From NCBI GenBank assembly GCA_003339415.1, contig PDHQ01000207.1, positions 1 to 61,871 of the forward strand: a DNA stretch of 61,871 bases, written 5' to 3'. The position numbers and the translations under genes were made by a program. Shown here piece by piece: positions 11,219 to 25,500 of the stretch. How positions within the stretch are numbered: the first letter of the stretch is position 1; each line of letters opens with the position of its first letter. The DNA is from Ophiocordyceps camponoti-saundersi (nom. inval.). Its lineage: Eukaryota > Ascomycota > Sordariomycetes > Hypocreales > Ophiocordycipitaceae. The notes under the pieces are model-generated. The model was not told the origin of the DNA, made no database searches, and worked only from the letters and a program-made list of their open reading frames with translations.

Positions 11219-13539
11219 AAGTAAGGGGGTATCTTTATTATAGTCGCTTATAACTACCTTCTCTATTTAAACCTCTCTATTATAACCCTCCTCGAATAGC
11301 TTAGATCGGAATAGCTTAGATTAGGGTAATATACCCCTAATTTCCGTTAACTTACTTAACTTAGTAGGAGACCTTTCTTCTTATTCTTAGTCCGATAGCT
11401 TTACCTTTTTAATTACTTTATCGCCTAACTAGGTAGCGGTAATAGGCCTCTTTAACTTAGGTATCTAGTTAGAATATTATATAAATAAATCCGATATCGT
11501 TTATTTATCGAACTTTTCGAAAAATATTTCTATTACCTAGCGTAATATTAACTTAATAACTATACTTAAAAGAGTTTAGATAGTATCTTAAATTAATATA
11601 AATTAAAAAATATTATATATTATTTTTTTAATAACCTCTTAAATTATTATTAACTAGAAAATATCCCGTAATATTTCCTTAATAGCCCCTTATAACTAAG
11701 TAATATTAGTTATATTTATTAGGAGTCTTTTTAATTAAAATAATATCTAGTTAAGTATCCTCGTTAATTCGTTATAAATTATAAGGATTATTCTCTTATT
11801 CTCCTTTATAGATATTATCTATCTAATACTTTACTTTATTTTTATCGCTAACTAAAATCCTATATATTCGTAATAGATAATTTCTCTTATCTTAGTTATT
11901 TATTAATCTCTCTATTTATTTATTATAATACGTTATTCGGTTAGTTATCTAACCTTTTACTTATTTATAATAATTATAAGTATTTTTATCTTAGCGCTTA
12001 TTATATTCGTAAAAGCTTCTATCTTAGCTTATTACTTAGTTATTAATATAGTTTATATCTCTCTCTTATAAATATTTAAGTTTATAGTTACTATATAGAT
12101 AATCTAGGCGGCTTATAGCTACTTAGGCATAGGCGGGATCGTTATTACTAATATAAGGACTTATAGAATAGCTATTTTTATAGGAATAAATATCTATAAA
12201 GTAACTATCTTTCCTAAAGCCGTTATAATAAAGGTAATAGCCTTAGAGGTAATAGTTATTAGAACCTAGGTAGTAGAACTAGAGGTAAGGGTCGTAACGA
12301 CTTTCTTTATTAAAACCTAGGTAGTAAAACTAAAAGTAGGGGTTATAATAACTTTCTTTATTAGAACTTAGGTAGTAAAACTAGAGGTAGGGGTTATTTT
12401 TATCTATTCCTATCTAATAGATTTCTATAATAAGCCTAACGGGGTTATTTAAGAGGGAATCGTTATCGGAATAGATATCGCCTTAGTAAAACTTAGGGTT
12501 ATCGGCTAGCCTAACGGGGTCGTTTAAGAGGGAATCGTTATCGGAATAGATATCGCCTTAGTAGAACTTAAGGTTATTAGCTTAGCTAGCGTTAATTTTA
12601 TTAGCGTTTTTATTAGCATTTTCGTAAATATATTATCTATTAATAAACGCTATTTATCCTTATTACTAACTTTATTTACGGAGATTAAAGTATAACTATC
12701 TAATTTATTTTCTTCTTATTTATTTATTAGTTTAATTATCGGTTTTACGATAGAAATTAGCGGTATAAGCTAGGTAGCTCTCCTCTCGATTATATATTAT
12801 ATATTTTAATTAACCTTAAACTTAGATACCTTCTTAGTATTTTAAGCTCCCGCCTTAAAGCTAGGTATAGCGATTACCTATTACTAATTATAGCTATTTC
12901 CTTTAAGTGCTAATTTAGATAAGGCGGCTCTTAGTATATTTATATTTTCTTAGCTTTTAAGCTTATCTTAAATTAGTTACTTAATATTAATAATTATATA
13001 ATTATATAAACGCTAAGCTATTTTAGAGAAAGATTTACTAATAGTAAATAGGATTTATTTCTATATATCTTTTATTATCGTAATAATCTTTATTATTAAA
13101 GGAAATTTATTATCTTTACCCCTTTTAACCTTAGTATTAGTAAAGTTATATACTATTTTATATAACCTTTAAAGCTTATCTAGCTTTATAAGCTAATTTT
13201 TCGGTAATATATTTATTATAATATCTTATTCTAAAACCTAAAATTTTTAAATATTTACTATAACCGTTAAAAGTACTAAGTTATCTTATATAATTTTAGT
13301 AAAATATTAAGCTACTTAGTCTCCTTTAGCTACTTATTTAGCTAAGATATAGCTATATAAAATACCTATAATAAAAAAGATCTTTAAGTTTTTAGAAATT
13401 TTAAATTTCTAGCTTTCCCTTATTTATTTATAAAATATTTCCTAGTATTATTTAAACTCCTAATATAAACTCTTATATTATTTATAAATAGTAAGGTTTT
13501 TCTTAGGGTTAATTTTTTCTTCTATTAAGTTATCTATAA

Positions 13540-14110
13540 TCTTATATATTTATATAAAAATAACTATAAGAAATAGGAGATAGATAATATATAAAAGTAT
13601 AATATATATAAAGATAGTAATATATAATAAGAAAAATAAGTATACGATAAGAGAAACGAGTATACGATAAGGAGAAGAAAATACGAGAAAAATAAGTGCA
13701 CGATAAGAGAAATAAGTATACGATAAGGAGAAGAAAATACGTAATAATAGATCGTAATATATAATAAAAAGAAGTAAAGAAAAAGAAGCGCACGCTAAGA
13801 AAATAATAGCGTTAATACTTAGTAAGATAAAGAGAGAGAAAAGGGATAGGAAATCGTATATAGACTAATATCCGATAAGTTAGAAGAGGTGCATATAGGT
13901 AAGAAGAAGAGGTAATATGCAGACTAATATCCGATAAGTTAAAAGAAGTATATATAAGTAAGAAAAAGAATAAGAGAATAGTTAAAAGAAAATAAGGTAT
14001 ATAAAGATAATCTAATTAAGTGCACGAAGATAATTTAATCAGGTATACGAAGATAATCTAATCGGGTATATAAAAATAATCTAATCGGGTAAGAAGAAAG
14101 ATATATAAGG
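13540..14110. repeat. Purine-rich tandem repeats inside G1
   Basis: Degenerate repeats of units such as agtatacgataaggagaag, ccgataagttagaagagg and agataatctaatcgggta lie between the integrase relic and the 3' region. The matching array in G2 is at 35780-36300. They give an apparent open frame on the minus strand (13542-13793) rich in Tyr, Phe, Ile and Ser, which is a composition artefact and not a gene. Confidence 0.8.
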
Positions 14111-16483
14111 TATAGTATAAGAGAAAAATAATAAGTAAGGTAAATAAATATAAATAACCGTTAGCGATCCTTAGCTAGCCCCTTAGCTAGCTAATAGCTA
14201 TTAATAACTTTTAATACTTACCGTAGTAACTTAATATTTACCGTAGTAAGTTATCTCTTTTAGTCTATTCTTACTTAACTTTACGTTTCCTTACCCTTAA
14301 CTTCTTATAATAGTAAGTTCCTATAAGCGTAAAAGTCTTTACCCTAAAGCTTATCTATTCCTTCGCTTAACTTATAGCTTTATCGAGTAGCTATATCCTA
14401 AGTTACCCGCTATAGGGGTATTAAATATACCTTATATAGTATAAATAGTTTAAAATCGTCTACGTAAAGCTTTCGCAAAACTTAATAGCTAATAATATTA
14501 TAAATTAGATATATAATAAAGGAGATAACCTTAATAATAATAGATAAGTTATCTTATATAGTTACGAACTTCCTATACGATATATTTACCTTATCTTACC
14601 TTTCCTATACGAAGTTACTAACTTATAGGGCACGTTATAGCTTAGTATTATATTTAGTTATATTAAAGTTAGCTAAAATATCCTAGATTATATCCTTTTC
14701 TTCTATTATAGCTAATATTAAATCGTAAACTACTTAGTTATCCCGGTTAAAATAGTCGAAATTAAATTATTTAGCTTTAGGTATCTCTTTATTTTAATAT
14801 ATAATTATAGGGTTAAATCTTAATATAGCTTTTACTAGAGTTACCCCTAAAGTCTTAACTTTTTAAGAATTTAGTATATTAGTAATTTAAGGTAACGCTT
14901 TATTCTACGCTTTTAAGGAGATACCGGACCGCTTAAGACTCTATTTTCGTAATTAGTTTTTTACTAATTAAATATACCTCTCCGCTAGTTTAGTACTTTA
15001 AAAGTATAAGATTAAGCTGAATTTCTATTTAACCTTATATCGCTTAGCTATATCTTCTATAATAGTATTAGCGAAATAGCGTCCGTTATCTAAGTAAATA
15101 GCTTTAGGCTAGCTAAATACTAAACTTTAGTAATATTACTATATATTTACTACCTCTAAGCTAGTTATATTTTTATATATTTAAGTTAATAGAAAATATA
15201 TTATATAATTTATAGCTATTAGAATATATTAATATTTATAAGTATTAATAAGCGTAATAAGTTTTAGGAAGTTAATAACTATTATTTCCTATAGCTTATA
15301 TTTTATAATCTATTTATATTTTAACTTAGGTAAGCGTAGTATAGTTTACTAGTAAATTATATAAAATATATAATAATAGGTAATATCTAATCGATAAGTT
15401 AGCTATTATAAGATTCCTCTTAAATTCGCTAAAGTCTTTTTCTTAGAAAAATAGCCTAATATATTATAAGTATTTTATAACTTTAACTAAATATTTAACT
15501 ATAGATAATATTTAGCTTACTATTTATTCGATTCGATATAATATAAGATTTTATTCTAAACTTAATATCTAATAGCTATCCTCTAGATATAATAATATCT
15601 ATTATTTAATAATACTTATATTTTATTAATAAGAAAAAGTATAATTTCTATATATTATAGGTTTCCTAGCTAAAGGGATATAGCCGCTTAGAGGTAAGAT
15701 ACCTCTCTGCCTACTAGCAGTTTACTTAACGGGAGTTAAGTAGCTTTAATAATATCTAGCGCTAATATAATATAGCCCTCTATATCTAAAACGTCGCTTT
15801 TTAAAATATTATATAATTTAAATATATTATTTATAATTCTAATAATCTTTATTATATTTAGGTAATAAATATATTTAATATTAAGTTTTTATAAAATATT
15901 AATTTACTTCGTAATTTTACTATACGTTTCTACTATATTCGTTATTAAGTTAATAATACCTTTATAATCTATATAGATTTTAAGGGGATACGGGGATATA
16001 TTTACTATTTACTAGTATTTCTTAATTATATAAATAAAAGCTAATATTTCCTTTTTAAATATAAAGTATCGCCGCTTTAAATTATTTAGCTAAAATAATA
16101 TCTATATAATAATTTTTATATCTTAAAAATTAGAATCTCTAATAGATATTCCGTTAGGATAGTTATTAAGTTAGTAAAGAATAGCCCCGGTCTTAATATC
16201 GGAAATATCTATTACTAAGTAAAATTATATATTTATCTATACTCCGAATATTATATTATTCTAAATAGCCTAATATAGGAATTATAAAGCTTTTACCGCC
16301 TCTAGTATTTAAACAGGTTTATCTCGATATTAAGCTTTTAGTTATATAGATTAGTATCTTAATAAAGTTACCTTATTTACTTTTTAAAAAAACGCTTCCT
16401 TAATAAGTCTAGCCCTATCTACTTTTCTTAATATAAAATAATAAAGGAACGGGGTTAGCTATAATACCGTTTAAACTTCTTCC

Positions 16484-16852
16484 TATTACGGCCGTGAAAT
16501 ACGTTAACTAAATAATAATATTAGCACTATAAATAAAGATTTTAAGCTAAGGAGAAGGGAAAGAAAAGAGGAAAACTCCTATAAGCGAAATCTTAGTAAA
16601 ATATATAAAGGCATATACTAGTAGAGATAGGAGAGGGTAAGGGGAAATCTTAGTAAAAGGTTAACTCTATTTCCGGGTAATTTCCCCCTAAGGTCTTCCT
16701 AAAGATTTTACGATAAGGTTTCCGAGGTTACGTAACTATAGTCGGAAATCCTTAGAAATTACCGTAAAATATCTAAAGGAAATCCGTCGGAAATCCTCGG
16801 AAATTACTATAAAATATTTAGAAAAAATCCTTATAATTACTAGCGCGTAATA
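16484..16852 (-). repeat. Element B left LTR (369 bp)
   Basis: It runs from tattacggccgtgaaat to agcgcgtaata. It has two copies of the 45-bp internal repeat, against three in element A. Confidence 0.92.
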
Positions 16853-19800
16853 CTACCCCTTAATAAAAGTTTTAATATACTTATTAAGATTAATAACGGC
16901 GACTACGTAGCTAGGTGCTTAGGGAAATAGCCGTATTATCTTAGTTATCGTCCTAATACTTATAATCCGTAGCGGCGGCTTTAACTTAGTACTAAAGATT
17001 AATAAGCGGACTAGTAATATCTAAGAAACGGTCGTAGAATTCTTTAAAAGCTATAAGCGTATAACGGAAATTCTTAGCCGGGTATTATATCTTATCTAAA
17101 TTATAATTATATTAGCGGACTTAATATTCTAATTAATAACGCTATCTAGTAACTTAAGATTAGATAATTTACTTAACCTCTTATTTTAGTATACTATTAA
17201 TATTTTCTAGCTTAGCGGGAGATATCTCTTACCTTAGTAGCGGATCTATAATAGCTTTTTAAAAGCGGTTAATATAGAATAAGTTTATTATCTAATAGCT
17301 ATCTAATAAGTTAAGAATATAGCTATAGCTTTATTCCTTAATAACTATAAAAAGTCCTAACTATTATATATCTAAGCGTATTATAAGTACGGTTATAAAA
17401 AAGCCCTTACGGCTAAGGAATACCTTATTACCGATTACGAAATCTACTAGGCGATACTTCCTATTTGCTTACGTTTCCTACCTATAGCGAGCTTTTTTAG
17501 TAATAGCTTAAGCTTATTATTATACTTCCTATACGCGGGCGATAAGTTTACGGGCTATAATAATCGGGCTTAAGGTAATTAAGGGATCTAGGAGACTAGC
17601 TACCGAGAGGGGGTTCCGTATATTTTTACTAAAAGCGACTATAAATAGTGCTATATTAATCGAAGCGTGCTACGAGGAGTTATATATAAAGTTTAGCGCG
17701 GGAAAGAAAGTACTTTAATTATCTTAATATTTATTTATATAAAACTATAACCTTTAGTTTAGGTATTAATTAGTTACTTTTACGCTTCCTTATATTTATA
17801 GGTATAGGGTATTATTATAGCGATATTTAATACTAATTAACTAATTAATTTTACTAAGAAATCTTAAAATAAATAAGCTAGCGTTATCGGTAATTTATAC
17901 GTCTAATATACCGAAGAGATAATAAAGGTATTAGAAATAGCGTCTAGCGAGTACCTTTATTATATTATTCTTTTTACTTAGTAACGTAGCGATAATCTAG
18001 CTTAGCTTATAGATAAAAGTCTAAATATAATTATACTTAAAGCGGTCTATTAATATAGCTTTCTTATTATAAGCTACGTGCTTTTATATAGAAATTAAAA
18101 TAGGTAAAAAATATAGTAAGCTTAAAGTCTTATCTCTTAGGGTTTTATTCCTCTAATACTTATAATAGTTACGGATATATTAATAAATATCTTACTTTAT
18201 TTTAAGCTAATAATAATCTCGCTAAAATATCTAAGTAATCTTATTCTAGCTATTATAAGCGAAGATAGCTAGCTTATATATATTCTAAATTAAAATAATA
18301 TAAAGAAAAAGCCGCTTCTAACTATTTTATTCGGGAATAATTAAGAGGTTACTATAAAATCTAAAATCCTAGCTTACGTTCTCCTCTTAAATTAGTTATA
18401 CTAACTTTACTCCTAATAGGGTAGAGTTTTCTCTAAGGCGGACTAAGGTAATTATAAAGGTTAGGGTTAGAATTTCGAATCTAAGGCTTTTTAGAGGAAT
18501 TATTATAAGCGTCCTTTCCTCTTTCTTATAAGCTTTTATAGTTAGAAGCTTAGCTATCTTACGCGAAAGGGTATTAGTAGCTATATTTAACCGGCTAAGT
18601 TAATATAGAAAATAGATATTAAACTAAATAAGGAAATTAGATTATTAAACTTAGCAGATAGAAAATAATCTTTTCGTTATAAAATAAACTAAAGCCTTAT
18701 AATCTATAATTATATTAAACTTCTAACTAAGTAATTCTAGGTAAAAATACTTAAAGCTTTATATAATAGTAAGAAATTCGTAGTCTTAGATTAGGTATAT
18801 ATATTTAGCTAAGTTTATCGTTTTTAAAAAAAAGCTTATTAGCTTTTACGCTTAGTTATCTTACTATTATTAAAATATACTAATAATAGCGTTCTAAAAG
18901 GCGTTAGTTTTAAGCTAAGTTAGGAGTTTAAGATAGAAAAAAGTAAGTACCGGGGCTTACGTAGCTAGTTCCTTTATCTTATTAAAAGCCTCTTTCTATT
19001 CTAGTCTAAGCTTAAAAATAATATCTTTCTTTAGGAGATAGTTTAAAAGTTTTACGGTAATATTAGTATAATAATAAAAGATCTAGATAAAGTTATATAA
19101 TCTTATAAACGAATAAATAGCCTTATAATCTTAAAAATCTTCGAATTTCTAATTTTAAATCGCTTATACCTTATAGGGGTTTACGCTTATTCCTTAGCTT
19201 ACGTATAATATTATATTAAGGTAATTAACTTTAGTAATATTAAACCTTAATTTCCGGATATCCCTTTATAAGTTCGCTTAGTATAAGCGCTAGATTATTT
19301 CTCGGCACTCCTCTTAGTATTCCTTTTTTTCGCTATTTAAGTAAATTAATATATTATCGGCGTACGTACTCGCGTAGTAGTTAAGGAGATTATAAAATTA
19401 AGCGTTAATAAAGTTCTAAAACTATATAAATTTTACCTTAAGGCCGAATAGAAAAATAAGCTAATAGAATATACTAAACTTTATACGGAAAGCTATAAGG
19501 TACTTAAAATTAGGGTTAAGCTAGAGATAGTAAAACGTTTAAATAATATCGATTTTTAAAAACTATTTCGCCTCCCGGTAGCTAAACGCGGTGCTTTCTA
19601 AGAAGGGAGCGGGTAAAATCTGACTTTTTAAGTAATCGTTTATTTATCGGTAATTAATATAAAAATATTAAGCTATTAAATATAGCTTCGAGGTAAAGAG
19701 AATAAAGGTAGCGTAAGGGCTAATATTTAGCTTAATAAAACTAATCTTAAGTAAGTAGTTAATAATCTTCTTTTCTAAAAGTAAGTATTTTATTAGTATT

Positions 19801-22131
19801 TTATAAAAAAGGGGTTTTACTAGGTTTAAGGGCTTCTTAAGTTTTAGGGTTATATCGTAGCTAAGCTAAGGATAAGCTAAAATATAAGCTTCCTTCTTAC
19901 TAAAAAATCTTTTAAAATATATAAAAGCTAGAGGAATTATATTATATATATAAGTAATATATTTAGGTTTTTTACCTTAAGGGAATAGGATTTCTTATCC
20001 TATATATATATAGCTAGCTAAGCTTAGCTTTATAATCGTAGTTAGGTTATTATTATTATTTTCTAACTTTATAAGTATCTAAGGTATTAACGAGGTTATT
20101 TCTTCCTATTATATATAGCGAGAGTTTTATTAAATTTAGCGGATAAGTTACTTTCTTAGAGTATCCTTATTTATATTATCGGTATCTTAGTTATCCTTAG
20201 TCGGGGTCTAAGCTAGCTTCTTTTCCTTCGCGGGCTATATAAAGTCCTTTTTCCTTTATAAGTATTAGAGGATCCGATACTTACGCTTATTTTAATAAAA
20301 AAAGCGGTTCTAGCGCTTAGTATCCGCTTAGATAGCTAAGTTTAGATTTTCGTTAAAAAAGGGCTTTTCGGGTAATAAGATTAAGGGTAAGTATTTAGCG
20401 AGGGCGGGTAAGTTATCTAGCTAAACTAATTTCTAAGCTACGTAGTTAAGTAATAACCTCTTCTCCGCTATCTAGAATAAGCCGATAAAAAGATCTTAAG
20501 CGTAGTTAGTTACTTAGTAGATTTCTTACGGAAAATACCGTCCGTTAATTATTAAGGTAACGATTAGGTGCTTATAAACTAAGCTAGCTTAATAGCTTTA
20601 GAAATTAATAAGGGGGATAGGATAAATAGGGATAAGCTTAGCGCCTAAGCGCTTTATTACTTACTTCGCGAAACGATAACTAACTAGGAGACGGGCGTTT
20701 ATTTTAATATTATATAAGGTAAAGGCACGAAAAGCTATATTATTAATTTAAACTTAACTATTAATAGTAAATAACTCTCCTATTTTTTATCCTATATACG
20801 ATATTTTTAGGATTATTAAGGAGCCTTATAATAGTTTTACTTTTTTCCCGAATTAGAGTTATCTAATTAAATAGAGTTAGGTAAAGGCGTTTAAACTTTA
20901 CGGACTCTCCCTATTTTCTATTAGTTAGGGTAATCCTTAGCTATATAGCCCTTTTTTTTATAAATAAAATAAATACCGTTTTCCTAGTAGACTTTCTTCT
21001 TACTTTTACTAAGGGCCTAGCTTTTCTAGCGAGAGGTTATAGTTATAATCTTCTTTTACTTTTCCGGGGTAACCTTTTTACTTACCTAGCTTTTACGGGA
21101 AAACTCCTAATAGGTTAACTCCTTCTTTTAGTAAAATATAGCGTCTTTTACGTACTTATAAAATTCCTTATATATCGTATATAAATCTTTAGCCTTCGTA
21201 AGAAAGCTCGGGTTAAGATTAGCGGGTAGATAATCTTAGAGCGTATATTTAATCTAAGCTAGGAGAACTTAAGTCTTAGCTATAAGGTAATCGAACTCCG
21301 CGAGGAACTTCTAAATTTCCTATTTACTTATTAATAAGAAATTTAGTCTATAAAGTTAGTTTATAGCCTCGGTAAATTTGTTAAAATTTCCGTAAGTAAA
21401 TTTTAAGTATTAGACTATTTTAGCTAATCTAAAAAAAAGGCGTTCCTCTAAGTTATATTAAGTTTCTAAGAGTTTACGGGCCTTCCCTTCTAATACGCGA
21501 AATAATATACTTATCTAGTTTTACTTATCTTAAAAAGTTATTTTATTAGACCTTATCTTATCTTTTAGGTTTATAAGGAAGGTACTAAAATCCTCCTTCT
21601 TACCCGAAAACTTACTTACCTCCTTATAGCGAATTTTCGTAAAGTTAAAATAAGAGGGGTTCGGCTATCCTATTAGGGCTACTAGCGTAAAAATATCCTA
21701 AGCGGCTTTTTTAATTAGGATAAACGTCTTTTTATTTATATTAAATATAGTTAATATTTCTTAATAAGTCCTTTCCGCGTTTAGGTCTTAGTTTTTCTAA
21801 ATTAACTAACCTTAAAGTTCTATAATTTACGCTTATAATTACGCTATCTCCGTACGCTACTTTTACGGTATAATTATACTAATAGTATTTTAAGAAAAGG
21901 TAGCTATTATTATAATTTAGTTTTCGCCGATATCTTATTTTATTATAAGGTTAAGCGTCTCTAAGGCGAGTCTCCTTAATCGCCTAAAAGTCTATTTAGG
22001 GGCTCTAAATATATATTTTAAAGCTAGTTATAGTCTAAGTTATATATAAGTTTTTTTCTATTTTATATAGGGATATAAAAATAAGGTACGGGTTTCTTAA
22101 TCGCTCGCTAGCAAATTTAAGCTTAGAATAA

Positions 22132-22500
22132 TATTATAGCTATAAAATACGTTAATTAAATAATAATATTAGCACTATAAATAAAAATTCTAAGCTAAGG
22201 AGAAGGGAAAGAAAAGAGGAAAACTCCTATAAGCGAAATCTTAGTAAAATATATAAAAGTACGTATTAGTAGAGATAAGAGAGGGTAAGGGGAAATCCTA
22301 ATAAAAGGTCGACTTTATTTCCGGGTAATTTCCCCCTAAGGTCTTCCTAAGGATTTTACGATAAGGTTTCCGAGGTTACGTAACTATAGTCGGAAATCCT
22401 CGGAAATTACCGTAAAATATCTAGAGGAAATCCGTCGGAAATCCTCGGAAATTACCGTAAAATATCTAAAGGAAATCCTTATAATTACTAGCGCGTAATA
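22132..22500 (-). repeat. Element B right LTR (369 bp)
   Basis: It runs from tattatagctataaaat to agcgcgtaata and is the same length as the left LTR. It is followed directly by the target duplication cttcc. Confidence 0.92.
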
Positions 22501-22505
22501 CTTCC

Positions 22506-25500
22506 TAAGATTAAAAGGGATATTATTAGAAATAGTCTCTTAACTATATAAATCTTTGCTAATATTTAATTTTTAAACGAAATCGCCCTATTTCTAATTT
22601 AAACCTAATTAATTTAGCTATACTATTAAATAGCTTTATTTTTTTACCCGCGAGATTAATTAGCGCTTATATTATTTTAAGGAAATATTAATATTAAAGG
22701 AAATCGAAATATTTATTAAAGGTTTCGCTACTAAGGTTATAATCGTTAATATAAATAAATATTAACGTTAAGTATTTTATAGTAAAACTTAGTAATATTT
22801 AGTATTTAACCTTATCCGCTAATATTAATTTACTAAACGCGATATCCCCGTACTTTACGTACGTAGAGGGGGCGCCTATTAGTTCTTATAATATATTAAT
22901 ATATTCCTATATACTATTAGGGGCAGTAAAGCCTATTTTATATATATCCTCTAGCTATATTAAGATTAACTAGAACTTATTAGATATATTTAGCTAAGAG
23001 AAAACTATTAGTTATCTAATATATACTTAGTTTAAATCGACCTCTAAGTTATAATATAGATATCTTAGTTTTACCGTATTCTTATTAATATCGTAATAAT
23101 CGTAAACTATTCTTTAAGCTACTAAGTTAGGTAAGTGCTTCTTAACGAATAAAGTTCTAGCTACCTATTCCGTATTATCGCTAATAAGTTAAATAATATT
23201 TACTTTTTTTATTATTAGGAATATTTTACCTATAAAGATTTATTTAGGCTTATTATACCTTATTTATTTAAATATAGCTAGCGTTACTCCCTCCTTTAAT
23301 TTAATTTAATAGGTAATTAGTTATATAAGTTAAATCTCCTTAAAAGTAAAAATAAAATAGTCCATATAAGTAAAATATAATCTTATACTCCTCTCTCTCT
23401 ATTCTTCTATCTTAATATAATCTCCTAGCGTAATTAGGCTTTATTTAAACTACGCGTTAATTTCCCTAATCGGGGTATTTAATAAAGGATAAATAACTAA
23501 GTTCGAGGTAATACTTTTATAAGATATAAGTCTTAAAATACTTATTATTATAATACTTACTTATCCGAAATATAATATATAGTTAGTATTATCCTTATTA
23601 CTTATTTTCTCCTAGTTTATCTAATATTAGGGATATTTTAGAAAGTTTATTATATTTAACTTATCGTAGTTACGGATTACCTTTTCTATATTACTCTTAT
23701 TCTTAGCTATCTTATTTTCTTTTAAGTTAGCTAATTCTATTTTTAGTAACTTTTCCACTCCTTTAAGCTATTTTAAATACTTAAGTAACTATCTATTTAT
23801 TAACTTTAGTTTCTTTACTATCTATTTAAAACTTACTACCTTATATATTTTCTTCTATATAGATTTAGGTAATATTACTTTTACTTACTTACTAATAGAT
23901 ATTACTAGCTTTTGCTAAATTTAGGGCTATAATACTTTATTTACTTTTTTTTATACTATCTTTAGCTACCCCGCTATTTAGCTTTTATAAGAGGTAGCTA
24001 TTAGTTTTTTAAAGAGTTTTACTTTACCTAAGAGGCTAGTTATTTAGTAATAGCGGATAAAATATCCTTAACTTTTTCTAAAATAAGCTTATTATCTTCG
24101 ATAAATATAATCTTATCTTTATTATTAGTAACCGCTTTCGGATATTTAGAGGCTTATAGCGTTTTCCTATTTAGCTTAAATAAATTAAGTACTAGGAAAA
24201 TTAGAATAATCTAAGTAATACCTTTTAAGCTAGTAATCTCTAGCTATTTTTTTACGTAATATTTTACGGCCTTAACGCGTCTTAGCTATACGCGGCTTAA
24301 TAGAATATCTTAATTATTATAATCTCTTAGTATATATATTTTTATATTAGCTAAGATTCTTATTATAATTACTTAAAAGTAAGTAATTTTTTTAATAATT
24401 GCGAGTTTATTATTCGCTATTTTAACTATACTTAGTTAAGGTAATTAGATTATAAGGAGGGTATTATTAGCTATAAAGGCCTCGTTAACTAAATTAATTA
24501 TAAAGCCTCTATCTAATATAATAATAATATACTGATAACTTTTAATATAGCTTTCGATATACCTTAATATCGATAGGATAGCTTTAGCTAGCGCTATAAT
24601 ATCTCTCTAAATTACCTAATTAAGCGTATTATAAGATAGAATATCCGCTAGCGGGTTTTACGATTCGAATAGTTAGATAAGATTTATAATAACTTTTTTA
24701 CTTTTTAGAGACTTAATTTTCTTCTAATATTATATTAGTCTATTAAGTTACGTATAAATCGATAATTTTACTTAAAATAATTAAAGGATACTTAATATTA
24801 CTAAGGTATTTTTTAACTTATCTCCTAGTTTAAATAGCGGAATATTATATTCTTTTATAGCTTAGATTTTTTCTAACTTATATCGTTTTTTAGCTAGCTT
24901 AGGCTCTTAAGGGTAAGTCTAAACTTCCACTTTTAGAGGTAATAATTATATAGTTAGTCTTAGGATAGAAGTCGGTATATCTCTTAAAGCTAGGCCTTCC
25001 TTAGCGTTATTATTAGGCTCCGTGCTTAGTATAACCGATTAGTAACGAATTTCCTACTCTAATTTATCTTATTATAGTTTATCTAGGTTATCTAGGTTAA
25101 ATTTTACTCTAGGGCGCGGTTTAGTTACGCGGCCTTATATAAGCTAAGAAGTTAGGACTATCTTTTCTTTTTAATAAGAGGTTTAAATATTAGGTCTCTA
25201 AGCGGTATAAGTTTATCCCTATATAGAATTAATATCGGGCGTAGTAAAATCTAAAGCTTTTCTATCTAGACTTTTTATTATAAGTAGCTTTAATAATATC
25301 CTAGTCGTATATCCTATTAGTAGTCGAATATTTATATTTAAACTAATAACTATTAAATTCTTTGCTAATAGTCTAAGGCTAGTGCCTTAACGTAGTTACT
25401 AGCGTCTCTATTCCTTTATCTCCTCTATATAAGTTTCCTAATAAGCTTTCCGCTATTAGAATACTTTTTTATTAAATAAAGCTATAAATAGATAATTATA

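Larger units (their letters stand above)
16484..22500 (-). mobile_element. Element B: full-length Ty3/Gypsy retrotransposon (6017 bp) nested in G1
   Basis: It has two 369-bp LTRs and the perfect 5-bp duplication cttcc (16479-16483 and 22501-22505). The empty site is seen intact in G2 at about 38640, where aaacttcttcctaagatt is uninterrupted. The minus-strand pol relic shows an RT active-site region at about 19270-19385: TYADNILIYLNS, then a degenerate stretch ending in RLY, a stop and ANL, the usual Ty3/Gypsy run after the catalytic YxDD. It differs from element A mainly by transitions and by one LTR repeat unit. No functional frame remains. Confidence 0.95.

Noticed and set aside
13542..13793. 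83-residue minus-strand open frame in G1
   Set aside because: It lies in a purine-rich tandem repeat inside a RIPped element. Its Tyr/Phe/Ile/Ser-rich product follows from the base composition. The same happens at 35779-36015 in G2.
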